From an uncultured Opitutia bacterium (lineage in GTDB: Bacteria > Verrucomicrobiota > Verrucomicrobiia > Opitutales > Coraliomargaritaceae), in contig CAKZOI010000061.1 in NCBI GenBank assembly GCA_937136395.1, positions 1 to 35,096 of the forward strand: DNA of 35,096 nucleotides, given 5' to 3'. Positions 1 through 9,697 of this stretch are shown here, piece after piece; position 1 is the first letter of the stretch; each line of letters starts with the position of its first letter. The notes under the pieces are model-generated. The model worked only from the letters and a program-made list of their open reading frames with translations. It was not told the DNA's origin and did no database searches. The translations under genes and the position numbers were made by a program.

Positions 1-1962
1 GACGGTGATGCTACATGGTTTGGTCGTAGTAATGCCGGAGATACCTCAACTGCTGACGATGATCAAACCTTCACAGATGCTGATGGCGCGCAGAGCCCGC
101 AGTTGCTCGAAGGTGAGTCTGCGAGTTTCTCCTTAGTTATCGACACAACCAGTGTCGTTACCTTTGAGTGGGGTATTGATGGCGAAAGCGATCTCAATAA
201 ACTCTCACTGTTCTTGAATGGCGTTGAGATACGTTCGATCTCGGGTGTTGAGCCTTTAGCTACCATCGATCCTGCTGTGCTTGTTCCGGATAATAGTATC
301 CTGACTTGGGTGTATTCTAAGAATGCGGACACAACAGGTGACGTTGCTTATGTGGACAATGTCGAGCTGACACCGAATACCTTGCCAGATCTTGTTTTGA
401 CTAATATCGATTACACACCTGGCACCTGCGTGCTCGATGTTGCGGCGATTATTGGCGCACCTGAGCAGAAGCTTGGAACGAGCACCTTGGACATTACTGT
501 GGAAGCTGAAAATCAAGGTGAAGATTTACCGCTGGGTGTGGGTGTGTTTACATCGGCAGACCTCGAAGTCCGCCTCTCAACCGACCGTGAGTATGGTAAC
601 GGAGACGATATCGTTCTTGGTAGCTTCAGCCAAGTGGAAGGTGGTCTCGATTCGGGTGAACTCTTACGTTATATAGGTGGTATCCAATTGGGAGATACGA
701 TCCCTGAAGGGGACTACTACTTAATCGCGAAGATTGATTCGAATGAGCGCGTCTCTGAGTTCTCGAATCTCAACAATGTGTTTATCACTGAGAACCGTGA
801 TGTAACCATAGAAGCGCGTCCTCGTTTGTTGGCTTATGACGCCGATGCTGCAGGTGTCACATCGACGAATGGAGCATTCTACACGGATGTTATGGAGTAT
901 GATGAAGGTAAGCTCTATAATCCAGCTGGCACAATACAGGTCGAATTAGCCATTAATAATGCTGGTTTGGATGACTTAATTGATGATGACAGCGGATTAC
1001 TCCAAAGTTTCGTCAATGAGGTTTATGTCGTCGCGATAGATCGTGAAGATCTAGAAGATTATATTGCAGAGCCAACTACTGACGGTTCAACGGAAGACTT
1101 CGAAGGCATTGTCGGTGGTAGTCTGCTTATCGACGATTTTAGTGTGTTAGCTGACTTGAAGGGGCGTCGCGATGGTTTCCCTGATGGTGACAATGTTAAT
1201 ATCATTCTTGAGGCGAAATTACCAAACTTCAGTCAATTAGACTCGCTGACAGCTGATGATAAGACTATCGAAGACTACGTATATTTCCTACGTTTAGTCA
1301 TTGATGCTCCAAACGATATTCTGGAATCGGGTGTTAAGAACATCTGGAACAACGTCGATATTTCAGCAATTCCTGTTTCGAGTGACGGTGGTGCGCCATT
1401 CTTCAGTCCAGCTGACTTCGCACCGTTTGTGGATAACGCGGATGATGGAATCTTCGAAATTGGTTTCATTGTGGGTGACGTTTCTGATTGGGAAGCAATC
1501 TATGGTGTAACTGCGGACCCTGTCACTGATTCTGAGAACTTCCTCGCATATGCGTTCAACCGTAATCCAGCTTCTGGAGATACTGCAGGGAATCAATTCC
1601 CTGGTAGCTATGGATTCGATGAAGTGGATGGTGTGCCGTATTTATCCATCACATTCGACTTCCAGTATCTAGTTGATGATTTGGAGTATATCATCGAAGC
1701 CTCTCCTGATTTGTTTACTTGGACTGAAGTGGCTAGAATTGATACGATCACACCAAGTGGCTTTACAGAAGCCTCAGGTGCAGAATCACTACTTGGTGAT
1801 GGAGGTCTCATCGATTCGGACGGCAATATCATCTCTGTTCTTGATTTTGGCTCTTATGCACGAATCACGGTTATTGATGATGTGTCTTCTGCTGGTCCAG
1901 GCGCACGCTTCATGCGAGTGACTGTTGGTGCTGAAACCACACCGGTTCCTGAGGGACCCTAG
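1..1962 (+). CDS. Secreted CARDB-like repeat protein, C-terminal part (5' end outside window)
   Basis: The frame is open from base 1, so the gene starts upstream; the first in-window start-like codon (TTG at 103) is not a real start. The visible 653 residues are acidic and low in Cys and Lys, as in exported proteins. The segment from about 400 to 830 (LPDLVLTNIDYTPG to the NNVFITENRDV region) resembles a CARDB adhesion domain: a 'DLVLTNI' opening, 'VEAENQG', and an 'FSNLNNVF' end. The last third contains 'YIIEASPDLFTWTEV' and ends 'ARFMRVTVG', a C-terminal pattern I associate with large secreted verrucomicrobial proteins (family knowledge, not checked). No catalytic motif is visible. A surface or secreted adhesin-like role is inference. 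A strong terminator follows the stop codon. Confidence 0.75.
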   Translation, partial: DGDATWFGRSNAGDTSTADDDQTFTDADGAQSPQLLEGESASFSLVIDTTSVVTFEWGIDGESDLNKLSLFLNGVEIRSISGVEPLATIDPAVLVPDNSILTWVYSKNADTTGDVAYVDNVELTPNTLPDLVLTNIDYTPGTCVLDVAAIIGAPEQKLGTSTLDITVEAENQGEDLPLGVGVFTSADLEVRLSTDREYGNGDDIVLGSFSQVEGGLDSGELLRYIGGIQLGDTIPEGDYYLIAKIDSNERVSEFSNLNNVFITENRDVTIEARPRLLAYDADAAGVTSTNGAFYTDVMEYDEGKLYNPAGTIQVELAINNAGLDDLIDDDSGLLQSFVNEVYVVAIDREDLEDYIAEPTTDGSTEDFEGIVGGSLLIDDFSVLADLKGRRDGFPDGDNVNIILEAKLPNFSQLDSLTADDKTIEDYVYFLRLVIDAPNDILESGVKNIWNNVDISAIPVSSDGGAPFFSPADFAPFVDNADDGIFEIGFIVGDVSDWEAIYGVTADPVTDSENFLAYAFNRNPASGDTAGNQFPGSYGFDEVDGVPYLSITFDFQYLVDDLEYIIEASPDLFTWTEVARIDTITPSGFTEASGAESLLGDGGLIDSDGNIISVLDFGSYARITVIDDVSSAGPGARFMRVTVGAETTPVPEGP

Positions 1963-1977
1963 TCGATAATTCATTTC

Positions 1978-2014
1978 AAAGGGCGTGTCTCCACTTGGAG
2001 CACGCCCTTTTTTT
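1978..2014 (+). terminator. Rho-independent terminator of the CARDB-like gene
   Basis: A ten-base stem AAAGGGCGTG/CACGCCCTTT, with an inner CTCC/GGAG stem and an ACTT loop, is followed by a run of T. It begins 16 bases after the stop codon at 1962. Confidence 0.9.
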
Positions 2015-2820
2015 GATAGTTTGGACGATCTAGCGAAAGCCTTATGATCGCCGTTTACCGCTGTAGGGAAACGCTTCATCGTTTCCGCGAATATACGAGC
2101 GGTTGCAGATAAACCTAGATACGGGAGTCATAATACAGAAGTCGGGAGTCAGTAGTTTATACAGAGGAACTTACTGACACAGAGAGCTTCGCCAAATTGG
2201 CGAGCCATATAATTCTGCAATCGGTTGATTGTGAATCCTGCATTCTGACTTCTGAACCCTGACTGCTTTTTTAGGATCAAACAGCCAGAAGAAGTCACAG
2301 GGTGGCCTAGGCTCCAAGACCCCGACAGAGCTTCGAGGCAACGAACCAAGCCATCATTAGACCAATCATTTTTAGAAGCGGTATAAGTTATCTAGCCCCT
2401 AGGAACGGCAATGGTCGGCTATTACCCTCCAGAATAAGCGTTACCTGTATGTTCTAAGCAGTAAATACTGATGGACCTTTTTGGAGTTTAGCGCCATTCG
2501 GGTCTATCATCATTTGTTGAAGGGGATGTCCTTGAATCAGATGGATTTGTAGAGAGTGGGGCAGTGCGCCGCCTACTAGGTCTTATCGGAAGTTGCTTGG
2601 CATTTAAACTCACTCCTAGGAAGCTAATACAAGCTACAGTCCGCATACCCAGATATTCGATTAGGAGATGTTATGATCTGGCGAGCTAGCCGCGCTTAAT
2701 TCCGCATAGCGCATATCTATAGACCCGCGCTGGTATTTCTCTCAGCTCAAAGAGCCGCGAGAGGCATTGTTAGGCTCACTACAACCTAGGGTGTAGAGAG
2801 CATGGTTTTTAATGTGGGGC
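2015..2820. other. Gene-free stretch of about 800 bases
   Basis: I find no convincing coding frame on either strand: the short open frames have no recognisable motif and stops are frequent. The only structure I can see is the cluster of degenerate repeat words between 2123 and 2266. The remainder may be decayed sequence, but I cannot identify a parent gene. Confidence 0.5.
2123..2266. repeat. Degenerate inverted repeat cluster (GGAGTCA / AGAAGTC words)
   Basis: The left part (2123-2155) contains GGGAGTCA twice and CAGAAGTC. The right part (2233-2266) contains the complementary words GACTTCTG and CCCTGACT. The two parts form an imperfect inverted repeat separated by about 77 bases. It has no coding content and may be a decayed interspersed element. 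Confidence 0.4.
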
Positions 2821-4257
2821 TTAGACTTCCTCGTCTGAATTAGAGGCCTTCGCTTCGAGTAAGCGCTGTGTCTCTTCTGCGCGTTGGCGGCTAATTGGGT
2901 AGAACCACATGAGAGCAATGGCGATCAGTAGGCCTATAGTCTGGAAGCCGATCAAAAGGGCTTTCATTCTGACTGCAATGTCAGTGTCGAGCCCTCCTGC
3001 ATCAATCGCAAGGGGATCATACCCCGCAGCAGTTGCCATATACCCGCCGATACCGAATGTGAGTCCTTGAGCCGCTTTGAGCGCAAAACCTTTGACCGAG
3101 CTGAACATGCCCTCGCGACGACGGCCCGTTTTCAATTCGTCATCATCGCAGATATCGGCGACCATGGAATCGACCATTAACCAGCAGCCTTGCATGCCAA
3201 TGAAAGCGATAGCACCGACGGCATACATGGCCCAGACCCAGCGTGGATCCATTGCCCAAAAGTTGAGAGCATTACCAGTTGTGACGAATAGGAGTCCAAT
3301 GATCATGGCCATACGCTTATTAAAGCGCACAGAGATGTAGCCTATGAAGTAGATGCTAAGGTAAGAAAGGCCGACTGCTAAGGTAGTGAAAATTCCAGTA
3401 AAGGTGCCGAGTGACTGTGTATTACCTTGGAACACGAAGTCTAACATGATCAGCGGGGCGATGCTCTGCGCTGAAAAGAGAGCCACAATAATCATCACAT
3501 ACGACACGAAGAGTATGAAGAATGGCTTGTTGGTCATCGTATACTTAATCGCTTCAAATAGACGAATGGGTTCTTGTTTTTCGATGGCGAGTTCTTCCTT
3601 GCATCCGAAAGTCGGAATGAGGCCCGAGATTAAGACGATTCCCGCCACACCGATGGTCACCCAGAAGGCGCCTACTCCAACATTTGGAAAGAGGTCCGCA
3701 GCGGCCATTTTGAAGAGCCAACCAGCTGCGAGCGAGCCTGCGAGCCCTATGAACATTCGCCATCTGAGCACTCGCGTTCGTTCATCATAGTCGGGAGTCA
3801 GCTCGAAACCCAGCGCTGTGTAGGGCACTACGAATAAAGTGTAAGCAACCGCAAACAGGCTGCCAATACTGACGACATACCAGAAGGGTATATTCGAATA
3901 CCATGGATTGTTAACCGTTTCGATTCCGATGGGAGTCCATAGCAGCGGAAGCAGGAGTGCGCATAATAGCACGCCGATAAACATTAAAGGGCGGCGACGA
4001 CCATATTTGGACTGAAGATTGTCTGAGTAGTTACCGATCCAAGGGTCCGTGAAAGCATCGACCAATCGAGGCATCGCCAAAGCGAGGCCTGCGAGTTCTG
4101 CGCTGAAATTAAAATGTGTCACGTAGACTAGCGTTCCCAGCGCTGTCAGCGTATTGAACATGAAGTTGTCGGCAAGTCCGCCAAAGCCCCAAGTTACTTT
4201 TGTGCGCAAGGGCACCTTTTTTTGTCCGGGAATGTGGGGTATGTGACTTGAACTCAT
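2821..4257 (-). CDS. MFS/GPH-family sugar:cation symporter
   Basis: A 478-residue membrane protein with about twelve hydrophobic segments, matching the glycoside-pentoside-hexuronide:cation symporter (MelB/MFS_2) family in length and layout. Near the N-terminus 'VDAFTDPWIGNYSDN' (about residues 66-80) gives the D-P pair of helix II that in MelB relatives helps bind cation and sugar, and GRRRP at 86-90 is the loop 2-3 signature. It should import a mono- or oligosaccharide or uronide across the inner membrane with H+ or Na+. It is divergent from the heparinase-like lyase, with a 263-base gap, so the pair probably handles one polysaccharide: the lyase cuts it and this protein takes up products. 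The substrate cannot be read from sequence. Confidence 0.85.
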   Translation of the reverse strand: MSSSHIPHIPGQKKVPLRTKVTWGFGGLADNFMFNTLTALGTLVYVTHFNFSAELAGLALAMPRLVDAFTDPWIGNYSDNLQSKYGRRRPLMFIGVLLCALLLPLLWTPIGIETVNNPWYSNIPFWYVVSIGSLFAVAYTLFVVPYTALGFELTPDYDERTRVLRWRMFIGLAGSLAAGWLFKMAAADLFPNVGVGAFWVTIGVAGIVLISGLIPTFGCKEELAIEKQEPIRLFEAIKYTMTNKPFFILFVSYVMIIVALFSAQSIAPLIMLDFVFQGNTQSLGTFTGIFTTLAVGLSYLSIYFIGYISVRFNKRMAMIIGLLFVTTGNALNFWAMDPRWVWAMYAVGAIAFIGMQGCWLMVDSMVADICDDDELKTGRRREGMFSSVKGFALKAAQGLTFGIGGYMATAAGYDPLAIDAGGLDTDIAVRMKALLIGFQTIGLLIAIALMWFYPISRQRAEETQRLLEAKASNSDEEV

Positions 4258-4520
4258 AGATATTTCAGCATGTATGCTCAGTTCTTTGTTGGTTAATCGA
4301 TATTGAGTTACTATTTAGCTTAGAGATCAGATAGCAATAAGAAAGCTTTCTTCCTCGGGGTATAACTTATCGCTTATTGTTGTCGATTCACGCTGAGTGG
4401 ATCAGAGCTGAACTTGAATAAATCCCTGTGCAAGTCTGGAATTTTAGATCAGTCTAATCCATACTATACAACCCGCCCCTAATAAACGAGCGATACCAAT
4501 CGTCTAAAAACCCTATCCTC
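4258..4520. promoter_or_regulatory. Divergent promoter region with candidate operators
   Basis: This gap must hold the promoters of both the symporter (minus) and the lyase (plus). It contains a perfect 14-base palindrome AAGAAAGCTTTCTT at 4339-4352 and a shorter AGCAT-GT-ATGCT at 4267-4278. Either could bind a dimeric regulator. No regulator gene is adjacent and I cannot identify -35/-10 boxes confidently. Confidence 0.3.
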
Positions 4521-6365
4521 ATGGAAATTTTGTTCCCAACGCGCTTGCCCAAATTATTGTCCACTCTTCTTTCCACTTGGCTCTGTCTATGTGCCTGCGG
4601 AATGGCACATGCTGTGCCAGAAGCCGATCAAGTGCTTAAGACCCTGACTTCCGAACACCCTCGACTGCTAATAGATGCTTCGAAAATTCAGCAACTGAGA
4701 CACGTGGTGAAACACGACGCCATAGCGGAGGAGATTTATGAAAAGACGAAAAGTAAGGCTGACAAGGTGCTTGATGAAGCTCCTGTGTTTTATGAACTAC
4801 GCGACGGCAGAAGGTTGATTTATGTGAGCGGTGATGTCTTGGATCGGGTCTTGAACCTCTCAATTGTGTATCTGGTTACCGAAGATGAGCGGTATGCAAA
4901 TCGAGTTTGGCTCGAACTGAAGTCTGCGTCTGAGTTTCAAGATTGGAATCCTGCCCACTTCCTCGATACGGCTATTTTGACTAAAGCTTTGGCGATTGGC
5001 TTGGATTGGTTGTGGGATGAATGGACGCCGCAACAACGCGCGATTCTGCAGCAGGCAATTATTGAAAAAGGCCTTAGGCCGGCCATGAAAGTTTACGATA
5101 GTGGCCGTGGATGGCCCAACGCGACGAACAACTGGAATCAAGTGTGTAATGGTGGGATCGGTATGGGGGCACTTGCTGTCGCTGAAGTCGACCCGGAGCT
5201 CGCTGGTCAAATCCTGCACAATGCGATAAAAAGTATACCTAGGGCGATGAAACCCTATGCGCCCGATGGTGCAGGTCATGAGGGTGTGGGTTATTGGAGT
5301 TTTGGGAGTCTATATAATATTATGTTAATCGGCTCGCTCGAAAGTGCCTTGGGCACTGATTTTGGTTTGAGTGAAGTCGATGGGTTTCGGCAAAGTGGGG
5401 ACTATCAAATCTATCTGTCTGGAACAAAACGCGTGGCTTTTGATTTTGGCGATTGTCCGCGCCGACCAACCTCCACTGCGCAGCATATGTGGATGGGGGA
5501 TCAATATGCAATCCCTCGCTACACATGGTTTCGTCATAATGCTTTGGCTGAGGGACAGGGCGCAAGTGTCTGGGATCTGCTATGGTTTGATCCGAGCGCT
5601 AAGGACTTTTCGAGCGAATCTATGCATCTCGATAAACATTTCAAAAAAGTCGAAGTTGCCTCGATGCGTGACTCTTGGCTTGATGGCGAAGGCTTTATCT
5701 TGGCGATTCAAGCTGGTTTTAATGGGGCATCCCATCGTCATCTAGATCTTGGTTCTTTTATTCTAGAAGTGGATGGTGTGCGCTGGATCATTGATTCTGG
5801 TAAAGACCGAGAAACGTATCAGCGCCATAAGAGTAAGGCGGCTCGCACTGATTTTTATCGTGTGCGTGCGGAAGGGCACAACACGCTTGTGATCAATCCC
5901 GATGAAACCCCAGATCAGCACCCCAAAGCGAGGGCTGCATTTACTGATTTCGTATCTGAACGGTCGCTTGCTACCGCCGAGTTAGACCTGACGAATGCTT
6001 ATGGGAAACACGCTGAGAATGTGACGCGGAACTTTAAATTAGAACGAGGAAAGCGCCTCACCATCACCGATTCGATTGCCTGTAAGGAGCCGTCCGAAAT
6101 TTGGTCGTTTTTCCACACTGAGGCAGGTGTTGAATTGAGTGAAGACAAACGGACAGCCATCATGAAACAGGACGGGAAGACCCTTCATATGCGCCTAGGC
6201 TTGCCTGCTGACGCTGTATTGAAGCTCGTGCCGGTCGAACCCTTTCCAAGTTCACCAAGTCCGACCAAGCAGGCCTCGAATGAAGGTCGGAGTAAGATCG
6301 CGGTGCACCTCGCAGACGTGAAGAACGCAGTGATCGCCGTTCGATTTGAGGTAATGGAAGAGTGA
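4521..6365 (+). CDS. Heparinase II/III-like polysaccharide lyase, secreted
   Basis: A 614-residue protein with a signal peptide (about residues 1-31, ending CGMAHA). An alpha-helical toroid domain carries 'NATNNWNQVCNGG' (Asn203-Asn204-Trp205) and 'GHEGVGYWSFG' with Tyr258, the region of the catalytic Asn/Tyr in related lyases. A C-terminal beta-sandwich has 'GASHRHLDLGSF' (His405, His407) and 'EGHNTLVIN'. These are hallmarks of the heparinase II/III-like superfamily (PL families acting on uronate polymers by beta-elimination). It probably works in the periplasm or outside the cell and feeds the divergent symporter. The actual polymer (alginate, heparinoid, ulvan-like) is unknown. The gene ends only about 20 bases before the surviving homology of the broken minus-strand gene, so a rearrangement joined here. 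Confidence 0.85.
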   Translation: MEILFPTRLPKLLSTLLSTWLCLCACGMAHAVPEADQVLKTLTSEHPRLLIDASKIQQLRHVVKHDAIAEEIYEKTKSKADKVLDEAPVFYELRDGRRLIYVSGDVLDRVLNLSIVYLVTEDERYANRVWLELKSASEFQDWNPAHFLDTAILTKALAIGLDWLWDEWTPQQRAILQQAIIEKGLRPAMKVYDSGRGWPNATNNWNQVCNGGIGMGALAVAEVDPELAGQILHNAIKSIPRAMKPYAPDGAGHEGVGYWSFGSLYNIMLIGSLESALGTDFGLSEVDGFRQSGDYQIYLSGTKRVAFDFGDCPRRPTSTAQHMWMGDQYAIPRYTWFRHNALAEGQGASVWDLLWFDPSAKDFSSESMHLDKHFKKVEVASMRDSWLDGEGFILAIQAGFNGASHRHLDLGSFILEVDGVRWIIDSGKDRETYQRHKSKAARTDFYRVRAEGHNTLVINPDETPDQHPKARAAFTDFVSERSLATAELDLTNAYGKHAENVTRNFKLERGKRLTITDSIACKEPSEIWSFFHTEAGVELSEDKRTAIMKQDGKTLHMRLGLPADAVLKLVPVEPFPSSPSPTKQASNEGRSKIAVHLADVKNAVIAVRFEVMEE

Positions 6366-6964
6366 TCCTCCACTCAAGTCTGGCACGAGTATTTGGTCGC
6401 CGGGAACAAGGGACTGCCAATTCAAGCTAGAGTTTAGTGCAATAATGTAATCAGGCTCGGTCTGAGCATGCTCGGCTACCATTTCTAAAATGGAGTTGTA
6501 GCGCATGGCATCGAGTTGACCGCGTTCGGTCCAGCTTTGTGGTTTGTCGGCAACCTTAGTGAAATCTCCCTGACTGAGTTCGATGCGTGCGTAGACCGGA
6601 TCGACTATTTTGAGGACGTTCGCGGTTGCACTATCGAAGATACCTGAAACCGGCAATTGGTGCGCCATTTGATAGGCGTTGAGCGCGAGCGTTGTTTGAG
6701 CTCCTAGTTTTCCATTTATTGAGCCTGGAGAGAATCCTTCTCGGGCCAAAGCAATTTGCAGTTCGATGATATTGGCGATGGCCCTTTCGATCGGTTTCGG
6801 TGGAGGTGCGCCTTCTCGGTTTTGTGTGTAAACGATTAAGACGAAGCCAATGGCAGTGAAGGAAAGGAGTATAAAAAAAGTTTCCCGAGTGGGTGTAGTC
6901 CTTGGGCTTTGTTATTTGGGCGAGTTCGAGCAGACTTGCGTGCAGTTTTCTTTTTAGTTGGCAC
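6252..6964 (-). pseudogene. Broken peptidoglycan-binding/L,D-transpeptidase-like gene
   Basis: Pieces of one membrane-anchored protein can be read downstream of ppk1. A GTG at 6964 opens 'PTKKKTARKSARTRPNNKAQ', a basic cytoplasmic tail. A one-base shift at a seven-base homopolymer (plus-strand A tract 6873-6879) is then needed to reach the transmembrane segment 'FFILLSFTAIGFVLIVY'. After that comes a proline hinge and a peptidoglycan-binding-1 type domain ('LAREGFSPGSINGKLGAQTT'), then a LysM-like stretch ending 'NWQSLVPGDQILVPD'. That order is typical of the N-terminus of L,D-transpeptidases, but the catalytic SHGC-type domain is missing. After 'LVPDLS' the frame simply runs antisense through the last 38 codons of the lyase gene. 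I infer truncation by rearrangement plus a frameshift. The TTG-initiated 165-residue frame alone is unlikely to be a working protein. Confidence 0.6.
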
Positions 6965-6993
6965 GGGACTAGGTGAAGCAGTGGTAGGGTGTT

Positions 6994-9165
6994 TTAAGAA
7001 CCTTTCGAATCGGCCTGTGATGCTTTAGTGATCGGCGTATGTGGAACGATCGTCGGCTCTTCTTGGCGTTCTTTTTCTTGATGCTTACGGCGTTCGTGTG
7101 CGGCTTTCGCGAAGATGTCTTGAGAGGCTACAAGTTCAGTGTTCGTACGACTTTTGGCGATACGGTGGTAGGCCCCATTTGCGCGTAAGATACGAGCGTT
7201 TTTGGTGTCTTTAAGATACGTTTCTAAGATGCCGATCAAGCGCGCTTTAAGCTCGGGGTCCTCTATGGGGAATACTGCTTCGATGCGTCGATAGAAATTG
7301 CGAGGCATCCAATCGGCGCTACCAGCGTAAACGATGGGAACCCCATGATTTTCAAAATAGAATATGCGGCTATGCTCAAGGTAGCGGCCGAGTATACTAC
7401 GCACTCGGATATTTTCACTGACGCCTTTAATGTTGGGCACTAAATTGCAAATGCCACGAACGATGAGATCGATTTTGACGCCCGCTTGTGACGCCCTGTA
7501 AAGGTTATCGATAGTTACTTGATCAACGAGGCTGTTGGTTTGCGCGATAATACGGGCTGGCTTGCCAGCCTTGGCGTTGCGGGTTTCTGCTTTGATATAA
7601 TTTTGCAGTCTAGAGTGCAGGGTAAATGGCGCGACTAAGAGCTTTTTGAAGCGCGGAGTGAGTGAGAAACCGGTGAGTGTATTAAAAAGCCCTGCGACCT
7701 CTTCAGTGATTTCTTCTTTGGCGGTGAAGAAACTGATGTCCGTGTAGAGGCGTGCTGTTTTTGGATTGTAATTACCTGTGCCCAGGTGGCAGTAGCGCCG
7801 TAGCTTATCGCCTTCACGTCGGACGACTAGGCAAGTCTTACAATGAGTTTTGAGGCCGACCAGTCCATATACAACGTGCACGCCAACGTCTTCAAGTCGC
7901 CGTGCCCATTGAATATTGTTGGCTTCATCGAACCGGGCTTTGATCTCCACTAGCACAGTGACTTGCTTACCTCGGCGAGAGGCCTCCATCAGGGCAGCAA
8001 CAATTGGCGAGTCGCCAGAGGTGCGATAAAGTGTTTGTTTGATCGCATAAACTTTAGGGTCGCAGGCCGCTTGATGGATGAAATCAACGAATGGCTGAAA
8101 GCTGTCGTATGGCTGGTGGAGCATGATGTCTCCTTCCAGAATGCGGTCAAAAATCGAATCAGAGTGATCGAATTGGCTGGATACAAATGTAGCTGCTGGA
8201 GGGAATTTGAGATCTGGGCGATCGATCAAGTCATAAGCGCTCATCAGACGTAGAAGATTGATGGGGCCATCATTTTGATAGACGTTTTCTTGTTGCAGAT
8301 TGATTGCTTGGAGAAGTTCTTCAACCAATACAGGGTCGGCGCCTTTGCCTATTTCAAGGCGAACAGCTGCGCCTTTATTCATTTTCATAAGCTCTTCTTC
8401 AATTTTTGTCAGAAGGTTTTCCACTTCTTCTTCGTCGATGTAGAGATCGCTGTTTCGAGTGATACGAAAGGGTACCGCCGAGCTGACTTTATATCCAGGG
8501 AAGAGCCATTTTATATAATGTTGAATGACGTCACTTAAGAAAATGTAGACTTCAGGGTTACCACGCCGAGGCGCTTCGATTTTAACGATACGAGGCAAGA
8601 CGCGGGGCACGGGGATGATCGCCATCATTCGCTCGATGATACGAGTCTCTGGGTCGTCAATGGAGGCGAGCAGGTAGAGCGCCTTATTTGTGAGTTGTGG
8701 AAAGGGGTGCGCCGGGTCGATTGCCAATGGGGTCAAAACTGGGAAGACTTTTTCTTCAAAATAGTTGGTCAGCCACTTTTTTTCGTTTCGTGTGAGCTGT
8801 ACGTAATTACAGAACAACACGTTCGACTGCTCTAAGCTTGGCACGATTTGTTTGTCCCAGCATTCATACTGATCTGTAACCAACCGTTTGGCGACACTTT
8901 GAATGCGACGAAGTTGTGCTTTGGGGCCGAGCATATCTGGCCCGCGTTCAATAGTGCCTGATTTAACCTGCTGCATTAAGCCCGCAACTCGTATTTCGAA
9001 AAACTCGTCTAAATTAGAGCTCACGAATGCAAGAAACTTCATGCGCTCTAGAATCGGATAATCCTTAGATTGAGCTTGCTCCAAGACGCGTCGATTGAAC
9101 GCAAGCCAGCTAAGTTCGCGATTGAAGTAAGGAAAGCGTGATTGGGCTTTACGTCGTTTGGGCAC
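6994..9165 (-). CDS. ppk1: Polyphosphate kinase 1
   Basis: 723 residues, normal for PPK1. It makes inorganic polyphosphate reversibly from ATP at the inner membrane. The order is an N-terminal domain ('[19 protein letters not shown]'), a head domain, then two phospholipase-D-like catalytic domains. '[11 protein letters not shown]' holds the expected autophosphorylated histidine at His441, followed by '[19 protein letters not shown]'. The second domain has '[20 protein letters not shown]' with His607. The C-terminal tail after about residue 680 is charged and low in complexity. The ATG at 9165 puts the conserved N-terminus in place. The broken peptidoglycan-binding gene follows 30 bases downstream on the same strand, so they probably once formed a transcription unit. 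Confidence 0.95.
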   Translation of the reverse strand: MPKRRKAQSRFPYFNRELSWLAFNRRVLEQAQSKDYPILERMKFLAFVSSNLDEFFEIRVAGLMQQVKSGTIERGPDMLGPKAQLRRIQSVAKRLVTDQYECWDKQIVPSLEQSNVLFCNYVQLTRNEKKWLTNYFEEKVFPVLTPLAIDPAHPFPQLTNKALYLLASIDDPETRIIERMMAIIPVPRVLPRIVKIEAPRRGNPEVYIFLSDVIQHYIKWLFPGYKVSSAVPFRITRNSDLYIDEEEVENLLTKIEEELMKMNKGAAVRLEIGKGADPVLVEELLQAINLQQENVYQNDGPINLLRLMSAYDLIDRPDLKFPPAATFVSSQFDHSDSIFDRILEGDIMLHQPYDSFQPFVDFIHQAACDPKVYAIKQTLYRTSGDSPIVAALMEASRRGKQVTVLVEIKARFDEANNIQWARRLEDVGVHVVYGLVGLKTHCKTCLVVRREGDKLRRYCHLGTGNYNPKTARLYTDISFFTAKEEITEEVAGLFNTLTGFSLTPRFKKLLVAPFTLHSRLQNYIKAETRNAKAGKPARIIAQTNSLVDQVTIDNLYRASQAGVKIDLIVRGICNLVPNIKGVSENIRVRSILGRYLEHSRIFYFENHGVPIVYAGSADWMPRNFYRRIEAVFPIEDPELKARLIGILETYLKDTKNARILRANGAYHRIAKSRTNTELVASQDIFAKAAHERRKHQEKERQEEPTIVPHTPITKASQADSKGS

Positions 9166-9347
9166 GTGAATAGTGAGTCGAAAACAATTAATTTCCTTTA
9201 AAATAGCATTTTAGCAAGCATGAGCCATCTAGCTGGGTGAAGATTTAACACAAATGTATCATAACGTGATATCTAGCATAAACTATTGCAAGAAGGTTGC
9301 ATTACTTCTAAAAATGTAATGATGAGGGAGCTCATTAATATAATACT

Positions 9348-9488
9348 ATGAAATTAACACATATCATCACTCTTCTTGTTGCGGCACTTTTCTTTGCTGG
9401 TTGTGCATCTAAAGAGACTGCATCAACTGAAGCTCCTGCTGAAACAGCACCAGCAACAGGCAATACTGTTCAAGCAAAGACTGCTTAA
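9348..9488 (+). CDS. Tiny lipoprotein, possibly shortened by a stop codon
   Basis: 46 codons starting ATG AAA TTA. A lipoprotein signal peptide with hydrophobic core 'IITLLVAALFFAGC' puts the lipidated Cys at residue 19; the rest is a short Ala/Thr/Glu/Pro-rich tail. A purine-rich GAGGGAG lies about 13 bases or more upstream. The frame stays open after the TAA at 9486 for 23 more codons (reading '...GSTGSGLLMERYKAG...') up to a second TAA and a terminator-like hairpin. The annotated stop may therefore be a GAA-to-TAA change in a longer lipoprotein of about 70 residues. No function can be assigned. Confidence 0.6.
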   Translation: MKLTHIITLLVAALFFAGCASKETASTEAPAETAPATGNTVQAKTA

Positions 9489-9591
9489 GAAGGTTCTACT
9501 GGCTCAGGTCTCCTTATGGAGCGCTACAAAGCTGGCTCGATCGAAGGCTATCGTGACTAATCGTGACCGCGAATACTATTCATTCAAAATC

Positions 9592-9617
9592 CGCACTCAT
9601 ATGAGTGTTTTTTTTTT
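9592..9617 (+). terminator. Terminator-like palindrome after the tiny lipoprotein
   Basis: CACTCAT/ATGAGTG is followed by ten T. It can only fold as a short stem with a loop drawn from its own centre, so it is weaker than the other terminators here. Confidence 0.5.
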
Positions 9618-9635
9618 GCACTCAGCTAAGCTCAT

Positions 9636-9668
9636 AAAAAAAAGTCGCCCTGTCAAGCAGGGCGACTT
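9636..9668 (-). terminator. Rho-independent terminator of htpG
   Basis: The stem AAGTCGCCCTG/CAGGGCGACTT (9642-9652 with 9658-9668) has a five-base loop. The A run at 9636-9643 becomes the U tract on the minus strand. It lies 30 bases beyond the htpG stop codon. Confidence 0.9.
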
Positions 9669-9697
9669 CGTAGAATCACAATTAACTGCTGACTGCT

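Noticed and set aside
3386-3790. 134-codon plus-strand frame
   Set aside because: It is antisense to the symporter membrane helices and has no independent support.
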